From: Massilia sp. erpn
GTDB taxonomy: Bacteria > Pseudomonadota > Gammaproteobacteria > Burkholderiales > Burkholderiaceae_D
Direction: 5' to 3'
NCBI RefSeq assembly: GCF_024400215.1
Contig: NZ_CP053748.1
Location: 1,550,001 to 1,614,000 of the forward strand
Length of the DNA stretch: 64,000 bases
Positions 1 to 10,790 of this stretch are shown here, piece by piece. The translations under genes and the position numbers were made by a program. Each line of letters opens with the position of its first letter. Positions within the stretch are counted from its first letter, which is position 1. The notes under the pieces were generated by a model, which ran no database searches, was not told the origin of the DNA, and worked only from the letters and a program-made list of their open reading frames with translations.

Positions 1-52
1 GCTGTCCACGCAGGTGTTCCTGAATTTCCTCAAACTTGCCCACGGCTTTCAT
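1..52 (-). CDS. NAD-dependent sugar epimerase, N-terminal fragment (TviC/WbpP type)
   Basis: An ATG on the minus strand at 52 is preceded by a good ribosome site (GGAGG) and opens a frame that runs off the window edge; only 17 codons (MKAVGKFEEIQEHL...) are visible. TviC/WbpP-type UDP-GlcNAc C4 epimerases begin with a similar short charged helix before the Rossmann motif, and they usually follow the tviB-type dehydrogenase directly, as here. The identification rests on gene order and this short helix, because no catalytic motif is inside the window. Confidence 0.45.
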   Translation of the reverse strand, partial: MKAVGKFEEIQEHLRGQ

Positions 53-93
53 GCCTCCACTGTTCTTGTCGTTTGCGGCGCGCGCCGCCGCGC

Positions 94-1383
<1,290 letters not shown>

Positions 1384-1400
1384 AACGAATTCCATAAAAG

Positions 1401-1417
1401 AATTACATTTTGTAATT
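1401..1417. promoter_or_regulatory. Inverted repeat upstream of the sugar dehydrogenase
   Basis: A perfect 7-3-7 inverted repeat (AATTACA-TTT-TGTAATT) lies 18 bases upstream of the dehydrogenase start in an AT-rich leader. It could be an operator, but no known regulator site is recognised. The remaining gap to 1693 holds AT-rich DNA, a weak GCCC/GGGC hairpin followed by six T near 1510-1531, and the long hairpin at 1637-1667. Confidence 0.35.
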
Positions 1418-1636
1418 ATGCTAACTATATATCATTCCCTGAAACTATTCAATGTGCAATTTGTCGCAAATTAGTCTGCCTTTTGTGCATGACAGCAGCG
1501 TGACGCCAGGCCCGCTGCCATGGGCTTTTTTGCCATAGTTTTGCGGGTGAAAGATTGATTCAAGACAAGCCAGATTATTGCTTTATTTACATGGAATAAC
1601 GATTCTACACTGCTTGCTGAGCTTGATCCACAGAAG

Positions 1637-1667
1637 AACTGTGGCTAGCTGCAAGCTAGCCACAGTT
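1637..1667. terminator. Perfect 14-bp stem hairpin after the chemotaxis receptor gene
   Basis: Fourteen bases (AACTGTGGCTAGCT) and their exact complement are separated by GCA, 27 bases beyond the receptor stop codon. It is well placed to end the minus-strand receptor transcript, but no T run follows on that strand. It could instead be a 3' stabiliser or an extruding cruciform. Confidence 0.5.
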
Positions 1668-1693
1668 GAGCAGGAAGGCGGGGATGGGAGGAG

Positions 1694-3358
1694 TCAGGCC
1701 AGTTGCTTGAACTTGTTTTTTTCCAACCGGGGCGTGGCCGGCGGCGTAGCGCGCGGGTGGGCTGGGGGCAAGCCACGGCGCGCGGCAATTTCCTGGAGCT
1801 TGAACACCGCCATGGCCTGGGCCACCCATTCAGCCTGCTGCGCCAGGCTGCGTGCCGCCGCGGCCGCCTGCTCCACCAGGGCGGCATTTTGCTGGGTAAT
1901 GTCGTCGATCTGGTTGACCGCCTGGTTGACCTGTACGATGCCGTGGCTTTGCTGCTGGGTGGCCGAGGAAATCTCGTCCATCACATGGGTAACCCGCTCC
2001 ACCGACTCGATAACTTCGCTCATCGTGCTGCCAGCGTTGCTGGTCAGCGCAGTGCCGGCATCGACCTTCGAAATGGACAGGTCGATCAGCTGTTTGACCT
2101 CCTTGGCCGCCGTGGCTGAACGGTGGGCCAGGCTGCGTACCTCGCTGGCCACCACGGCGAAGCCCTTGCCATGCTCGCCGGCGCGCGCCGCTTCCACCGC
2201 CGCATTCAACGCCAGGATATTGGTCTGGAAGGCGATGCCATCGATCATGCCAATGATATCGAGGATCTTGCGCGACGATGCACTGATATCGCCCATGGTC
2301 TGCACCACTTGCGAGACGATATTGCCGCCCTGGGCGGCGATGCGCGATGCCTGCCCGGCCAGCTCGTTGGCGCTGGCCACATTGCCGGCGCTTTGCTGCA
2401 CATTGGTAGTGAGTTGCTCCATGCTCGCCGCCGTTTGCTGCAAGCTGGAGGCCTGTGACTCGGTGCGGCCCGACAAGTCCATATTGCCGCTGGCGATCTC
2501 GCTGGTGGCCAGCTTGATTTCGTCGAAATTGGCGCGTACATCGCCGATGATGCTGTGGAGATTGATGTTGGTCTGGCGCAGCGCCGCCAGCAGCTGGCCC
2601 ATATCGTTATGCTGGGGAATATCCAGCGCCCCGGTCAGGTCGCCGCCCGCCATCTTGCGCGCAAAGCCGATGGCTTGCTGCAGCGGCGCCACAATCGCCT
2701 GGTGCAGGCTGTACCACACATACAACGCCCCGGCCACGGCCACGGCCGACAGACCGCTCAACCAGCCATGCAAGGCACTGCCGTCGCCACTGGTCCACAG
2801 GCCCAGCGCCAGCAAAGCCAGCATCAGGCTGACCCCGCCCATGCCCAGACCGATGTGGCGCGCCAGCGACAATTGGCTCAGCTGCGTCAGCTTACCGATG
2901 AGGCCACCGCGCAACACCTGGCCATGGCGCAGCATCAGGCCACGCGGATTGCCATTGCGCAGTTCGCGGTAGAGCTCGTCTGCCTGGCGCACTTGCTCGC
3001 GGCTGGGTTTGGTCCGCACCGACATATAGCCGACCGGCCGGCCGCCTTCGATCACCGGCGTCACATTCGCCAGCACCCAGTAAAAATCGCCATTCTTGCA
3101 ACGGTTTTTCACCATGCCGGTCCAGGGCATGCCCGCCTTGATGGTGAGCCACAGGTCGGCAAACGCTTCCGCCGGCATATCCGGATGACGCAGGATATTC
3201 TGCGGCGCGCCGATCAGCTCATCTTCCGCAAAGCCGCTGACTTCGATGAAGTAGGGGTTGGCGTACTGAATCTTGCCCTTCAAGTCTGTGGTGGAAACGA
3301 TGGTCTTGCCATCGTCCAGGACAAATTCATTATTGGTGACTGGGGAATTCACGCGCAT
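1694..3358 (-). CDS. Methyl-accepting chemotaxis protein with N-terminal PAS domain (Aer-like)
   Basis: This inner-membrane signal transducer feeds CheA/CheW. The 554 residues show a cytoplasmic PAS domain (about 10-120), two hydrophobic segments (about 165-190 and 200-220), a HAMP-like region and a long methyl-accepting coiled coil with the conserved hairpin tip ([19 protein letters not shown]). There is no periplasmic sensing domain, as in aerotaxis receptor Aer, so an internal redox or oxygen signal is likely. The Pro-rich C-terminus lacks a CheR-binding pentapeptide. It is transcribed alone and divergently from the heme operon. A ribosome site GAAGGAA precedes the ATG. Confidence 0.9.
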   Translation of the reverse strand: MRVNSPVTNNEFVLDDGKTIVSTTDLKGKIQYANPYFIEVSGFAEDELIGAPQNILRHPDMPAEAFADLWLTIKAGMPWTGMVKNRCKNGDFYWVLANVTPVIEGGRPVGYMSVRTKPSREQVRQADELYRELRNGNPRGLMLRHGQVLRGGLIGKLTQLSQLSLARHIGLGMGGVSLMLALLALGLWTSGDGSALHGWLSGLSAVAVAGALYVWYSLHQAIVAPLQQAIGFARKMAGGDLTGALDIPQHNDMGQLLAALRQTNINLHSIIGDVRANFDEIKLATSEIASGNMDLSGRTESQASSLQQTAASMEQLTTNVQQSAGNVASANELAGQASRIAAQGGNIVSQVVQTMGDISASSRKILDIIGMIDGIAFQTNILALNAAVEAARAGEHGKGFAVVASEVRSLAHRSATAAKEVKQLIDLSISKVDAGTALTSNAGSTMSEVIESVERVTHVMDEISSATQQQSHGIVQVNQAVNQIDDITQQNAALVEQAAAAARSLAQQAEWVAQAMAVFKLQEIAARRGLPPAHPRATPPATPRLEKNKFKQLA

Positions 3359-3429
3359 GACGCTTTTCCTTCACATATATAAGGGAACAAGGAATCAATG
3401 CGCGAACCGGGGGCTGGGGTTCGCAAACA

Positions 3430-3451
3430 CAGGCAAACAGCTGTTTGCCTG
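3430..3451. repeat. 22-bp perfect palindrome in the divergent intergenic region
   Basis: CAGGCAAACAG is followed directly by its exact complement. It lies between the chemotaxis receptor start (3358) and the heme operon start (3699), about 120 bases upstream of the FNR and Fur boxes. It could be a regulator operator for either side. A smaller ACCTG/CAGGT hairpin followed by T residues comes next, at about 3463-3485. Confidence 0.55.
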
Positions 3452-3569
3452 GCCACGGCGCTACCTGCCATGCCCAGGTTTTTTTGGAGTATAGGAAACA
3501 AAAACTGGCGGATACTCACCAATTGTCTCAGCAATACAACTTACAACAGCGCTGACAACCGCAGCTTTC

Positions 3570-3583
3570 TTGATCTAGATCAA
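3570..3583. promoter_or_regulatory. FNR/Anr/Dnr-type binding site
   Basis: TTGATCTAGATCAA matches the FNR-family consensus TTGAT-N4-ATCAA at every defined position. It is 116 bases upstream of the heme operon start. Known FNR-family regulators respond to oxygen loss (FNR/Anr) or nitric oxide (Dnr/NnrR). The presence of NnrS as the last gene of the operon fits either signal. Confidence 0.7.
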
Positions 3584-3598
3584 TGCGAATGGTTCTCA
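3584..3598. promoter_or_regulatory. Fur-type iron box
   Basis: TGCGAATGGTTCTCA matches the 7-1-7 Fur core TGAGAAT-N-ATTCTCA at 12 of 14 defined positions. It directly touches the FNR-type box, so iron and oxygen or nitric oxide control probably meet at one promoter. A perfect version of the same core lies before the FecI-like sigma factor at 32080. Confidence 0.65.
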
Positions 3599-3698
3599 TT
3601 AACATTTAAGCTCGCGGTTTCCTTTCTTATCGATACCGTCAGCCACTCGGCCCGCCCGAACCAGCCAGCCCGGACTCGTCCCCACCACCGGAGGCTAG

Positions 3699-5936
3699 AT
3701 GTTTCAGCAACAACCCATGGCTGCGGCGCTCGTGCTCGCCCTGAGCGCGCCGCTTGCGCACGCCGATAAAACCCTGTCCACCATCACCGTCACCGCCACG
3801 CGCACCGAAACGGCGGCCGAAAACGTGGCTGCCACCGTCAGCGTAGTGGAGCGCGCGGAGATCGAGCGCCGCCTGCCGGGCGACGCCGCCGACCTGCTGC
3901 GCAACGAAGCCGATGTGTCGCTGGCGCGCGACCTGCGCCGCTTCGGCGCCACCCGCGTGAATATCCGCGGCATCGAGGACAACCGCGTGACGCAGATGGT
4001 CGACGGCGTGCGCCTGCCCGATTTCTACAACGGCGGCGGCCCCACCAACTTCACCATGAATGCGCCGGGCGGCGCCTCGCCCGATTTTCTCAAGCGGGTT
4101 GAAATCCTGCGCGGCGCGGCATCGAGCTTGTATGGCTCGGACGCCATCGGCGGCGTGGTCGGTTACCTGACCCTGGACCCGGCCGACCTGCTGGCGCCGG
4201 AGCAGCGCACCAGCGCGCGCTACCGCATCAGCCGCAACGGCGACAACGATGCGCTGCGCCACTCCCTGCTTGGCGCCTGGCGCGGCGACTCGGGCGAGGC
4301 GCTGGTGGGCTATTCGCGCGCCACCGCGCACGCCTTCGAGAATATAGGGTCGAACGACAGCCACACGGCCAACCGCAGCCTGCCCAATCCGCAGGACATC
4401 CGCGACCAGGGCTTGCTGATGAAGTTCGCCTACCGTCCCGCGCCCGGCCACAAGCTGTCGGCCACCCTGGAAGGCCGCAAGATCGATAGCGACGTCGATG
4501 TGCTGCGCCTGGCCGCCTCCCTGCCCAAGGTCAGCGCCATGTCGGGCGACGACCATAGCCGCCGCCTGCGCGGCACCGTGGAATGGCAGCATATGCCGCA
4601 AGGCGCCTGGTATGAACGCCTGACCGCGCGCCTCTACCATCAGGATTCCGACACCAAGAACTACAACCGCCAGAAGCGCGAACGCACCAGCGCCACCTGC
4701 GCCGCTTCCGGCCCCGTGGGCGTGAACAACTGCCTGATCGAGCAGGAATTCCTGTTCTCGCAGATCGCCACCGGCGCCAGCCTGCAGTTTGAAAGCGGCC
4801 TGAAACTGGCCGGCCAGGACCACCTGCTGACCTATGGCGTGGACACCTCGCGCGTGAAAACCGAAGAGCGGCGCGATGCAACCGTGCGCAACCAGACCAC
4901 CGGCACCGTGGGCAAGAACCTGGCGGGCGACATCTTCCCGCTGCGCGATTTCGCCATCGGCAATACCGACACCATCGCTTTCTTCGCCCAGGATGAAATC
5001 AGCGGCCTGGCGGGTGGTGCCCTGAGCCTGACGCCGAGCCTGCGCTACGACTGGCGCCGCCTCTCGCCCAAGGTCGATGCCCTGGCCCAGGCGGTGCTGG
5101 ACAATATCAAGCGCAAGGTGGCGCGTCAGAGCGACGGTTCGCTCTCGCCCAAGCTGGCGGCGATGTGGACCTTCAAGCCCGGCGTGTCGGCCTATGGCCA
5201 GCTGGCGCGCGGCTACCGCGCTCCGAACTATGAAGAGGTCAACGGCGCTTTCCGCAACAACTCCCAGATGTACAGCATCGTACCCAACCCCGACCTGAAG
5301 CCGGAAACCAGCGTCGGCCTGGAAGTGGGCCTGAAACTGAGCGCTGACAAGCTGCGCGGCCAGATCGACCTGTACGATAACCGCTACCGCGATTTCATCA
5401 CCAGCGTGCAGCTGAACTGCCCGAGCGATCCGCGCTGCGTGGCCGCGCCGATCCGCATGACCAGCACGTACCAGAACCTGTCACGGGTACGCATCCACGG
5501 CGCCGAAGCGCGCGCCGTGTGGGACTTTGCGCCGGGCTGGAAACTCGATGGCTCGGTGGCCGTGGCACGCGGCGACAACCGCTCCGATAACCAGCCCCTG
5601 AATACGGTGGAGCCGCAGCGCCTGAGCGCCGGCCTGCTGCACGATGCGGGCGCCTGGGGCGCCGAGCTGCGTGTGCGCGCCGCCAAGGCTGTAACGCGCA
5701 CCGACGACAGCGATGGCGCCTGGTTCCGTCCCGCCGGCTATGGCGTCAGCGACCTGGCACTGTGGTGGCGTCCGATGAAGGGCACGCAGATCAATCTGGC
5801 GCTGAACAATCTGACCGATAAAAAATACTGGCTGTGGAGCGATATCCGCCAAAGCGAGGGCCGCGAGCTGACCGGGGCGGACTTCTACACCCAGCCGGGA
5901 CGCAAGCTATCGGCCAGCCTGAGTTACCAGTTCTAA
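3699..5936 (+). CDS. TonB-dependent heme/hemoglobin-type outer membrane receptor (HmuR-like)
   Basis: This outer-membrane transporter has a short signal peptide, a plug domain (about 35-150, with the TonB-box-like region TITVTATRT) and a 22-strand-type barrel ending in an aromatic SYQF. YRAP (506-509) and NPDL (530-533) match the FRAP/NPNL boxes of heme receptors such as HmuR. The His normally found between these boxes is absent here. GGAGG lies 4 nt before the ATG. First gene of the operon; the CobN-like gene follows after 9 bases. Heme is the likely ligand, but another tetrapyrrole or siderophore is possible. Confidence 0.85.
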   Translation: MFQQQPMAAALVLALSAPLAHADKTLSTITVTATRTETAAENVAATVSVVERAEIERRLPGDAADLLRNEADVSLARDLRRFGATRVNIRGIEDNRVTQMVDGVRLPDFYNGGGPTNFTMNAPGGASPDFLKRVEILRGAASSLYGSDAIGGVVGYLTLDPADLLAPEQRTSARYRISRNGDNDALRHSLLGAWRGDSGEALVGYSRATAHAFENIGSNDSHTANRSLPNPQDIRDQGLLMKFAYRPAPGHKLSATLEGRKIDSDVDVLRLAASLPKVSAMSGDDHSRRLRGTVEWQHMPQGAWYERLTARLYHQDSDTKNYNRQKRERTSATCAASGPVGVNNCLIEQEFLFSQIATGASLQFESGLKLAGQDHLLTYGVDTSRVKTEERRDATVRNQTTGTVGKNLAGDIFPLRDFAIGNTDTIAFFAQDEISGLAGGALSLTPSLRYDWRRLSPKVDALAQAVLDNIKRKVARQSDGSLSPKLAAMWTFKPGVSAYGQLARGYRAPNYEEVNGAFRNNSQMYSIVPNPDLKPETSVGLEVGLKLSADKLRGQIDLYDNRYRDFITSVQLNCPSDPRCVAAPIRMTSTYQNLSRVRIHGAEARAVWDFAPGWKLDGSVAVARGDNRSDNQPLNTVEPQRLSAGLLHDAGAWGAELRVRAAKAVTRTDDSDGAWFRPAGYGVSDLALWWRPMKGTQINLALNNLTDKKYWLWSDIRQSEGRELTGADFYTQPGRKLSASLSYQF

Positions 5937-5945
5937 GGCCGGGCC

Positions 5946-8900
5946 ATGCGCAAGCTCTTACCCCGCTGCCTGTTGGCCTGCGTGCTGCTGCTGTGCGGCA
6001 GCAGCGCGGCCAACGCCGCCAGGCTGCTGTTCCTGACCACCAGTCCCACGCCCGCCGGCAAATTCCAGCTGCTCACCCAGTTGGGCAAGCCGGTCGGCGC
6101 CAGCGTCGACGTGCGCTTCATCGAACAACTGCCATCGGAGCCGGACGCCACGCTGTTCGCCGGCTACGATGCGGTGCTGTTCGACCTGCCGCGCGACCAT
6201 ATGCGCGAATTCGGCAAGCTGCGCCTGGCGCGCGCCCTGCCGGGCTTGAAAGCGCCGTCCCTTTGGCTACATGAGCAAAGTCCGTCCTGGCAAGGCTTGC
6301 CGGAGCCGCTGGCACGCCGCCTGCTCGCCTACTACGTGAACGGCAGCAGCGCCAATTACACCGGCTTTCTGCGGTCGCTGGCGGCGCACCTGGGCGGCAA
6401 GAGCCTGGACGGCATCGCGCCGCCCATCGTCTTCCCCAAGGCTGCCCTCTACCATCCCAAGGCTCCCGGCAAGATCTTCGCCAGCGCGGCCGATTACCTG
6501 CGCTGGAAAGGCGTGCAGATGGAGCGCAAGCCGGTCATCGTCGGCATCGCCCTGCACCAGTCCTATATCGCCGCCGAGCAGACCGCCTTCATCGACGACC
6601 TGATCGCGCGCATCGAAGCCGGCGGCGCAGTGGCCCTGCCCTTCTACGGCCCGGCCATGACGCCGATGGCGCCAGCCATGAGCATCAACGGCAAGGCGCT
6701 GCCGGACGTGATCATCAACAGTCAGATCATGCTCAATCCCGAAGGCCGCAAGCAGGAATTCGAGGCGCTCGGCATTCCCGTGATCCAGGCCACGCCTTAC
6801 CGCAAGGGCGATGCCGCCGCATGGGCCGCCGACCCGCAAGGCGTGCAGCTGATGGACGTACCCTTCTATCTGGCCCAGGGCGAGTATGCCGGCATCGTGG
6901 ACGCCATGGTGACGGGGGCGGCGCGCAAGAGCGACGACCAGATCCTGCCGATTCCGGCCCAGGCGCAAGCCATCGTGGAAAAGGCGCTCAAGCTGGTGCG
7001 CCTGCAGCGCACACCGAATGGCGAAAAGCATCTGGCCATCTTCTTCTGGAATTATCCGCCGGGCGAGAAGAACCTCTCGGCTTCCTATCTGAACCTGCCG
7101 CGCAGCCTGTCCGGCACGCTGACTGCACTGCGCACCGCCGGCTATAACACCCAGCCGCAGGATGAGGAAGTCCTGACCGCCACCCTGCAACGCCTGCTCG
7201 CGCCCTTCTACCGCGACGATGCGCTGGAAGGCTTGCTGCGCGACGGCTTGGCCGAGCTGCTGCCGGTAACGGCTTACCGCGCATGGCTGAACACCCTGCC
7301 CGAACCGGTCAGGCAGACCTTGAACACACGCTGGGGCGAACCGGAACGCTCGTCCATGGTCGTGAAGCGCGGCGGTGAAGCCTTCTTCGTCGTGCCACGC
7401 GCGAAGTTCGGCAATATCGTGATCCTGCCGCAGCCACCGCGCGGCGAGAAATGGGAGGGCAAGGAGAAGGCGATCTATCACAGCCCGAAAGCCGATCCGT
7501 CCCACTTCTATCTGGCCACTTATCTATGGGCGCGCCAGGGCCAGAAGGCCGACGCGCTGATCCACTACGGCACGCACGGTTCGCAGGAATGGTTGCCGGG
7601 CAAGGAGCGCGGCCTGTCGGTGTATGACTATCCGCTGCTGGCCATCGGCGATGTGCCGGTGGTCTATCCTTACATCGTGGATAACATCGGCGAGGCGCTG
7701 CAAGCGAAGCGCCGCGGCCGCGCCGTCATCGTCACGCACCAGACGCCGCCTTTCGCGCCGGCCGGCCTGCACGATGCGCTATCGAAGCTGCACGACCTGC
7801 TGCATGCCTGGATCGCGCAGGATGCCGGCGCCGTGAAGGACAAGCTGGCCGAAGACCTGCTGCGCGCCACCCGCGCCGAACGGATCGACAAGGATATGGG
7901 CTGGGATGCGCAGCGCATCGCCACCGATTTCCCCGGCTTCGTGGAGGCCCTGCACAGCCAGTTGCACGAGGTGGCACAGACGGCCCAGCCACTCGGCCTG
8001 CACAGCTTCGGCACCGCGCCGCAGGAACTGCACCGCCTCGGCACCGTGATGCTGATGCTGGGTAAAGACTACTGGAAGCTGGCGGCTGCGCCCGGCGATG
8101 AGTCGGACGAAGTCTTCGTCGACGATTACCGCAAGCTGGCCGAATCGACGCCTTACCGCCTGCTGCGCCGCCATGTGGTGGAAGGCCAGCCGCTGAGCGA
8201 AGTCAAAGATCAGCGCCTGTCCGCCCTGCTGCAGCGCGGACAGGCTTACTACGCCGCGCTGGGCGCGGGCCAGGAAATGGCCGGCATGCTGGCGGCGCTG
8301 GATGGCCGCCACATCGCCACTTCATACGGCGGCGATCCGATCAAAAATCCGGATGCGCTGCCGACCGGCCGCAATCTGTATGGCTTCGACCCTTCGCGCG
8401 TGCCAAGCGAACAAGCCTGGAGCGCGGGCAAGGATGCGCTGAACGCATTGCTGGCCGCGCACCGCAAGGCCAAGGGCCAGTTCCCGAAAAAGCTGGCCTT
8501 CTCCCTGTGGTCAGTGGAGACCATGCGCCACCAGGGCATCCTGGAAGCGCAGGCGCTGTGGGCGCTGGGCGTGGAGCCGGTATGGGATGCGGGCGGCCGC
8601 GTGGTGGACGTGAAATTAATCCCGCGCAGCCAGTTGGGCCGGCCGCGTGTGGACGTGGTGTTGTCGGCCACCGGCCTGTATCGTGACCACTTCCCGAACG
8701 CCATGCGCCAGCTGGCGAAAGCCGTGCGCCTGGCGGCCGAGGCGCAGGAAGACGACAACCCCGTCCTCGCCAACACGCGCGCCATCGCCGCCACGCTGGC
8801 CAAGGCGGGTGTGCCCGCAGCCGAACGCCTGAACGCGGCCCAGACCCGCATCTTCTCCTCCGAATCGGGTCGCTACGGCAGCGGCCTGGATGACGCCACC

Positions 8901-9917
8901 CTCGCCAGCGATACCTGGAAGGGCAAGGAGGAAGGCGACCGCAAACTGGCAGAACTCTATCTGTCACGCATGCAGTATGCCTACGGCCCGGACGAGGCGC
9001 GCTGGGGCCAGGCCGGCGGCAAATTGAACCTGTATGCCGAGGCGCTGCGCGGCACCGAGGGCGCGGTCCTGTCGCGCACATCGAACCTGTACGGCATGCT
9101 GACCACCGACGATCCCTTCCAGTACCTGGGCGGCCTGTCGCTGGCCGTGCGCCACCTGGACGGCAAGGCGCCGGAACTGTATATCTCGAACCTGCGCGAC
9201 AGCAGCCAAAGCGGCGGCCGCGTGGAGAGCGCAGCGGGCTTTCTCGCCAAGGAACTGGCGACGCGCAATTTCCATCCTGGCTATATCAAGGGTCTGATGG
9301 CGGAAGGCTATTCCGGCACGCTGCAAGTGCTGGACTCGGTCAACAACTTCTGGGGCTGGCAGGCCGTGGCACGCGAAACCGTGCGCGACGACCAGTGGCA
9401 GGAGTTTGTCGATGTATATGTGCGCGACAAGCACAAACTCGGCATCCGCGACTGGTTCGAGCGCGACAACCCGCATGCGATGGCGCAGACCATCGAGCGC
9501 ATGCTGGAGGCGGCGCGCAAGGGCTACTGGCAGGCCGATGCCGCCACCGTGCAGGATTTGAAGGAACGCTGGCGCGAGCTGGCCGCGCGCCATGACGTGA
9601 AGACGGATAACGCGCAGTTCCAGGCCTTCGTCGCACCTGGCTTTGGCTTGCAGGGCAGCGTGCCGGCGCAGGCCATGGCGCGCACCGCACCGCCCGCACC
9701 CACGCAGAAATCCACCCAGGCCAAGCCTGCCGAAGCCACGCCGCCGGCGCCACCCGCACCGCCGCCGATCCGCGGCATGCAGCTGGAAAAAATCGAAACG
9801 CCGCAGCCGCCCAAGCCGCAACCCCTGCCCGTGGCGCTGGCCGTGATGCTGGGCGCCCTGCTGGCCGGCGCGCTGCGCCAGGCACGTTCCCCATCCGCTA
9901 TCCAACAACATCGCTGA
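5946..9917 (+). CDS. Periplasmic CobN-like chelatase (HmuS type), membrane anchored
   Basis: This 1323-residue protein belongs to the CobN/magnesium-chelatase H family, with the signature HYGTHGSQEWLPGK at 540-553. Unlike cytoplasmic CobN it has a signal peptide (about 1-25), a Pro/Ala-rich linker (about 1245-1300) and one C-terminal membrane segment, so the catalytic body should sit in the periplasm. In Bacteroidetes hmuYRSTUV loci the HmuS homologue works in heme acquisition, and a reverse chelatase (metal removal) role is the attractive reading. No CobS/CobT, ChlI/ChlD or cobalamin genes are nearby, which argues against cobalt insertion. The metal and direction of reaction are inferred. 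Confidence 0.85.
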   Translation: MRKLLPRCLLACVLLLCGSSAANAARLLFLTTSPTPAGKFQLLTQLGKPVGASVDVRFIEQLPSEPDATLFAGYDAVLFDLPRDHMREFGKLRLARALPGLKAPSLWLHEQSPSWQGLPEPLARRLLAYYVNGSSANYTGFLRSLAAHLGGKSLDGIAPPIVFPKAALYHPKAPGKIFASAADYLRWKGVQMERKPVIVGIALHQSYIAAEQTAFIDDLIARIEAGGAVALPFYGPAMTPMAPAMSINGKALPDVIINSQIMLNPEGRKQEFEALGIPVIQATPYRKGDAAAWAADPQGVQLMDVPFYLAQGEYAGIVDAMVTGAARKSDDQILPIPAQAQAIVEKALKLVRLQRTPNGEKHLAIFFWNYPPGEKNLSASYLNLPRSLSGTLTALRTAGYNTQPQDEEVLTATLQRLLAPFYRDDALEGLLRDGLAELLPVTAYRAWLNTLPEPVRQTLNTRWGEPERSSMVVKRGGEAFFVVPRAKFGNIVILPQPPRGEKWEGKEKAIYHSPKADPSHFYLATYLWARQGQKADALIHYGTHGSQEWLPGKERGLSVYDYPLLAIGDVPVVYPYIVDNIGEALQAKRRGRAVIVTHQTPPFAPAGLHDALSKLHDLLHAWIAQDAGAVKDKLAEDLLRATRAERIDKDMGWDAQRIATDFPGFVEALHSQLHEVAQTAQPLGLHSFGTAPQELHRLGTVMLMLGKDYWKLAAAPGDESDEVFVDDYRKLAESTPYRLLRRHVVEGQPLSEVKDQRLSALLQRGQAYYAALGAGQEMAGMLAALDGRHIATSYGGDPIKNPDALPTGRNLYGFDPSRVPSEQAWSAGKDALNALLAAHRKAKGQFPKKLAFSLWSVETMRHQGILEAQALWALGVEPVWDAGGRVVDVKLIPRSQLGRPRVDVVLSATGLYRDHFPNAMRQLAKAVRLAAEAQEDDNPVLANTRAIAATLAKAGVPAAERLNAAQTRIFSSESGRYGSGLDDATLASDTWKGKEEGDRKLAELYLSRMQYAYGPDEARWGQAGGKLNLYAEALRGTEGAVLSRTSNLYGMLTTDDPFQYLGGLSLAVRHLDGKAPELYISNLRDSSQSGGRVESAAGFLAKELATRNFHPGYIKGLMAEGYSGTLQVLDSVNNFWGWQAVARETVRDDQWQEFVDVYVRDKHKLGIRDWFERDNPHAMAQTIERMLEAARKGYWQADAATVQDLKERWRELAARHDVKTDNAQFQAFVAPGFGLQGSVPAQAMARTAPPAPTQKSTQAKPAEATPPAPPAPPPIRGMQLEKIETPQPPKPQPLPVALAVMLGALLAGALRQARSPSAIQQHR

Positions 9918-9927
9918 AAGACCAACC

Positions 9928-10413
9928 ATGCAAATCCTGATTGAAACCCTGATGTACCAGCTGGGCCAGATTTTCCTGCTGCCCACGCTGGCCCTGATCG
10001 CCCTGCTCTTCCTCTACAGCTGCTACAGCCTGGGCGGTTTTGCCGTGCAGGCCTTGCAGCGCCGCCGCGGCCAGGGCCGCCCGCTGCTGGAATGGTGGCG
10101 CAGCAACCGCCACGCCAACGCCGACGAACTCGATGTGCGCGCCCACAAGCAGCTGGAGGCGGCGCGCATCGCCACCCGCATCGCGCCGATGCTGGGACTG
10201 GTGGCCACCATGATTCCCATGGGTCCGGCCATGAAGTCGCTCTCGGACGGCAATCTGGGCGCGGTGTCGCAAAACCTGATGGTGGCTTTCTCCGCCGTGA
10301 TCCTGGCGCTGATCGCCGCTTCCGCCACCTTCCTTGTGGTGAATGTGCGCCGCCGCTGGCTGGCCGAAGAAATCCTGGAAATCGACAGCCTGCGCGAGGA
10401 GAAAGCGCAATGA
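9928..10413 (+). CDS. MotA/TolQ/ExbB-like membrane protein (hmu-type)
   Basis: A 161-residue inner-membrane protein with a hydrophobic N-terminal segment (about 15-38) and two C-terminal segments (about 83-100 and 115-137), the MotA/TolQ/ExbB layout. It starts 10 bases after the CobN-like gene and its stop overlaps the next start (ATGA). Together with the DUF2149 protein it resembles an ExbB/ExbD-like pair, so it may couple the proton gradient to the chelatase or to the TonB receptors. The partner assignment follows from gene order in hmu loci. Confidence 0.8.
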   Translation: MQILIETLMYQLGQIFLLPTLALIALLFLYSCYSLGGFAVQALQRRRGQGRPLLEWWRSNRHANADELDVRAHKQLEAARIATRIAPMLGLVATMIPMGPAMKSLSDGNLGAVSQNLMVAFSAVILALIAASATFLVVNVRRRWLAEEILEIDSLREEKAQ

Positions 10414-10721
10414 AGCTGCTGCATGAACCGGACACCGAAGACCCTATCCTCTCCGTGGTCAATCTGATCGACGTCTTCCTCGTCATCATCGCCGCGCTGC
10501 TGATCGTGGTCGCCAAGAACCCGCTGCTGAACGCCTTCAGCCGCCAGGACGTGACCGTGATTACCGACGCCGGCAAGCCCACCATGGAAGTGGTGGTGAA
10601 GAAGGGCGAGAAGATCGAACACTATAAAAGCACCGGCAATATCGGTCAGGGCGAAGGCGCCAAGGCCGGCACGGCTTACCGCATGAAGGACGGTTCCATC
10701 GTCTACGTGCCGGAAGCTTGA
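10410..10721 (+). CDS. DUF2149 protein, ExbD-like partner
   Basis: A 103-residue protein with one N-terminal membrane segment (about 15-38) that contains an acidic residue (NLIDVFLVI), like the single Asp of ExbD/TolR, followed by a small periplasmic domain. This is the DUF2149 pattern found next to CobN-like and ExbB-like genes in hmu-type loci. ATG 10410 overlaps the previous stop. It probably forms the energising unit with the gene before it. Confidence 0.8.
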   Translation: MKLLHEPDTEDPILSVVNLIDVFLVIIAALLIVVAKNPLLNAFSRQDVTVITDAGKPTMEVVVKKGEKIEHYKSTGNIGQGEGAKAGTAYRMKDGSIVYVPEA

Positions 10722-10790
10722 TACACATCATTCAAAAATTCACCTGCTCCCGAGTACGATTCCCACTGCATCATTAGAAAGAAGCCGCCA

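Noticed and set aside
5946..9917. Cobalamin biosynthesis CobN
   Set aside because: Signal peptide, membrane anchor and hmu-type neighbours, with no cob genes, point to the HmuS branch.
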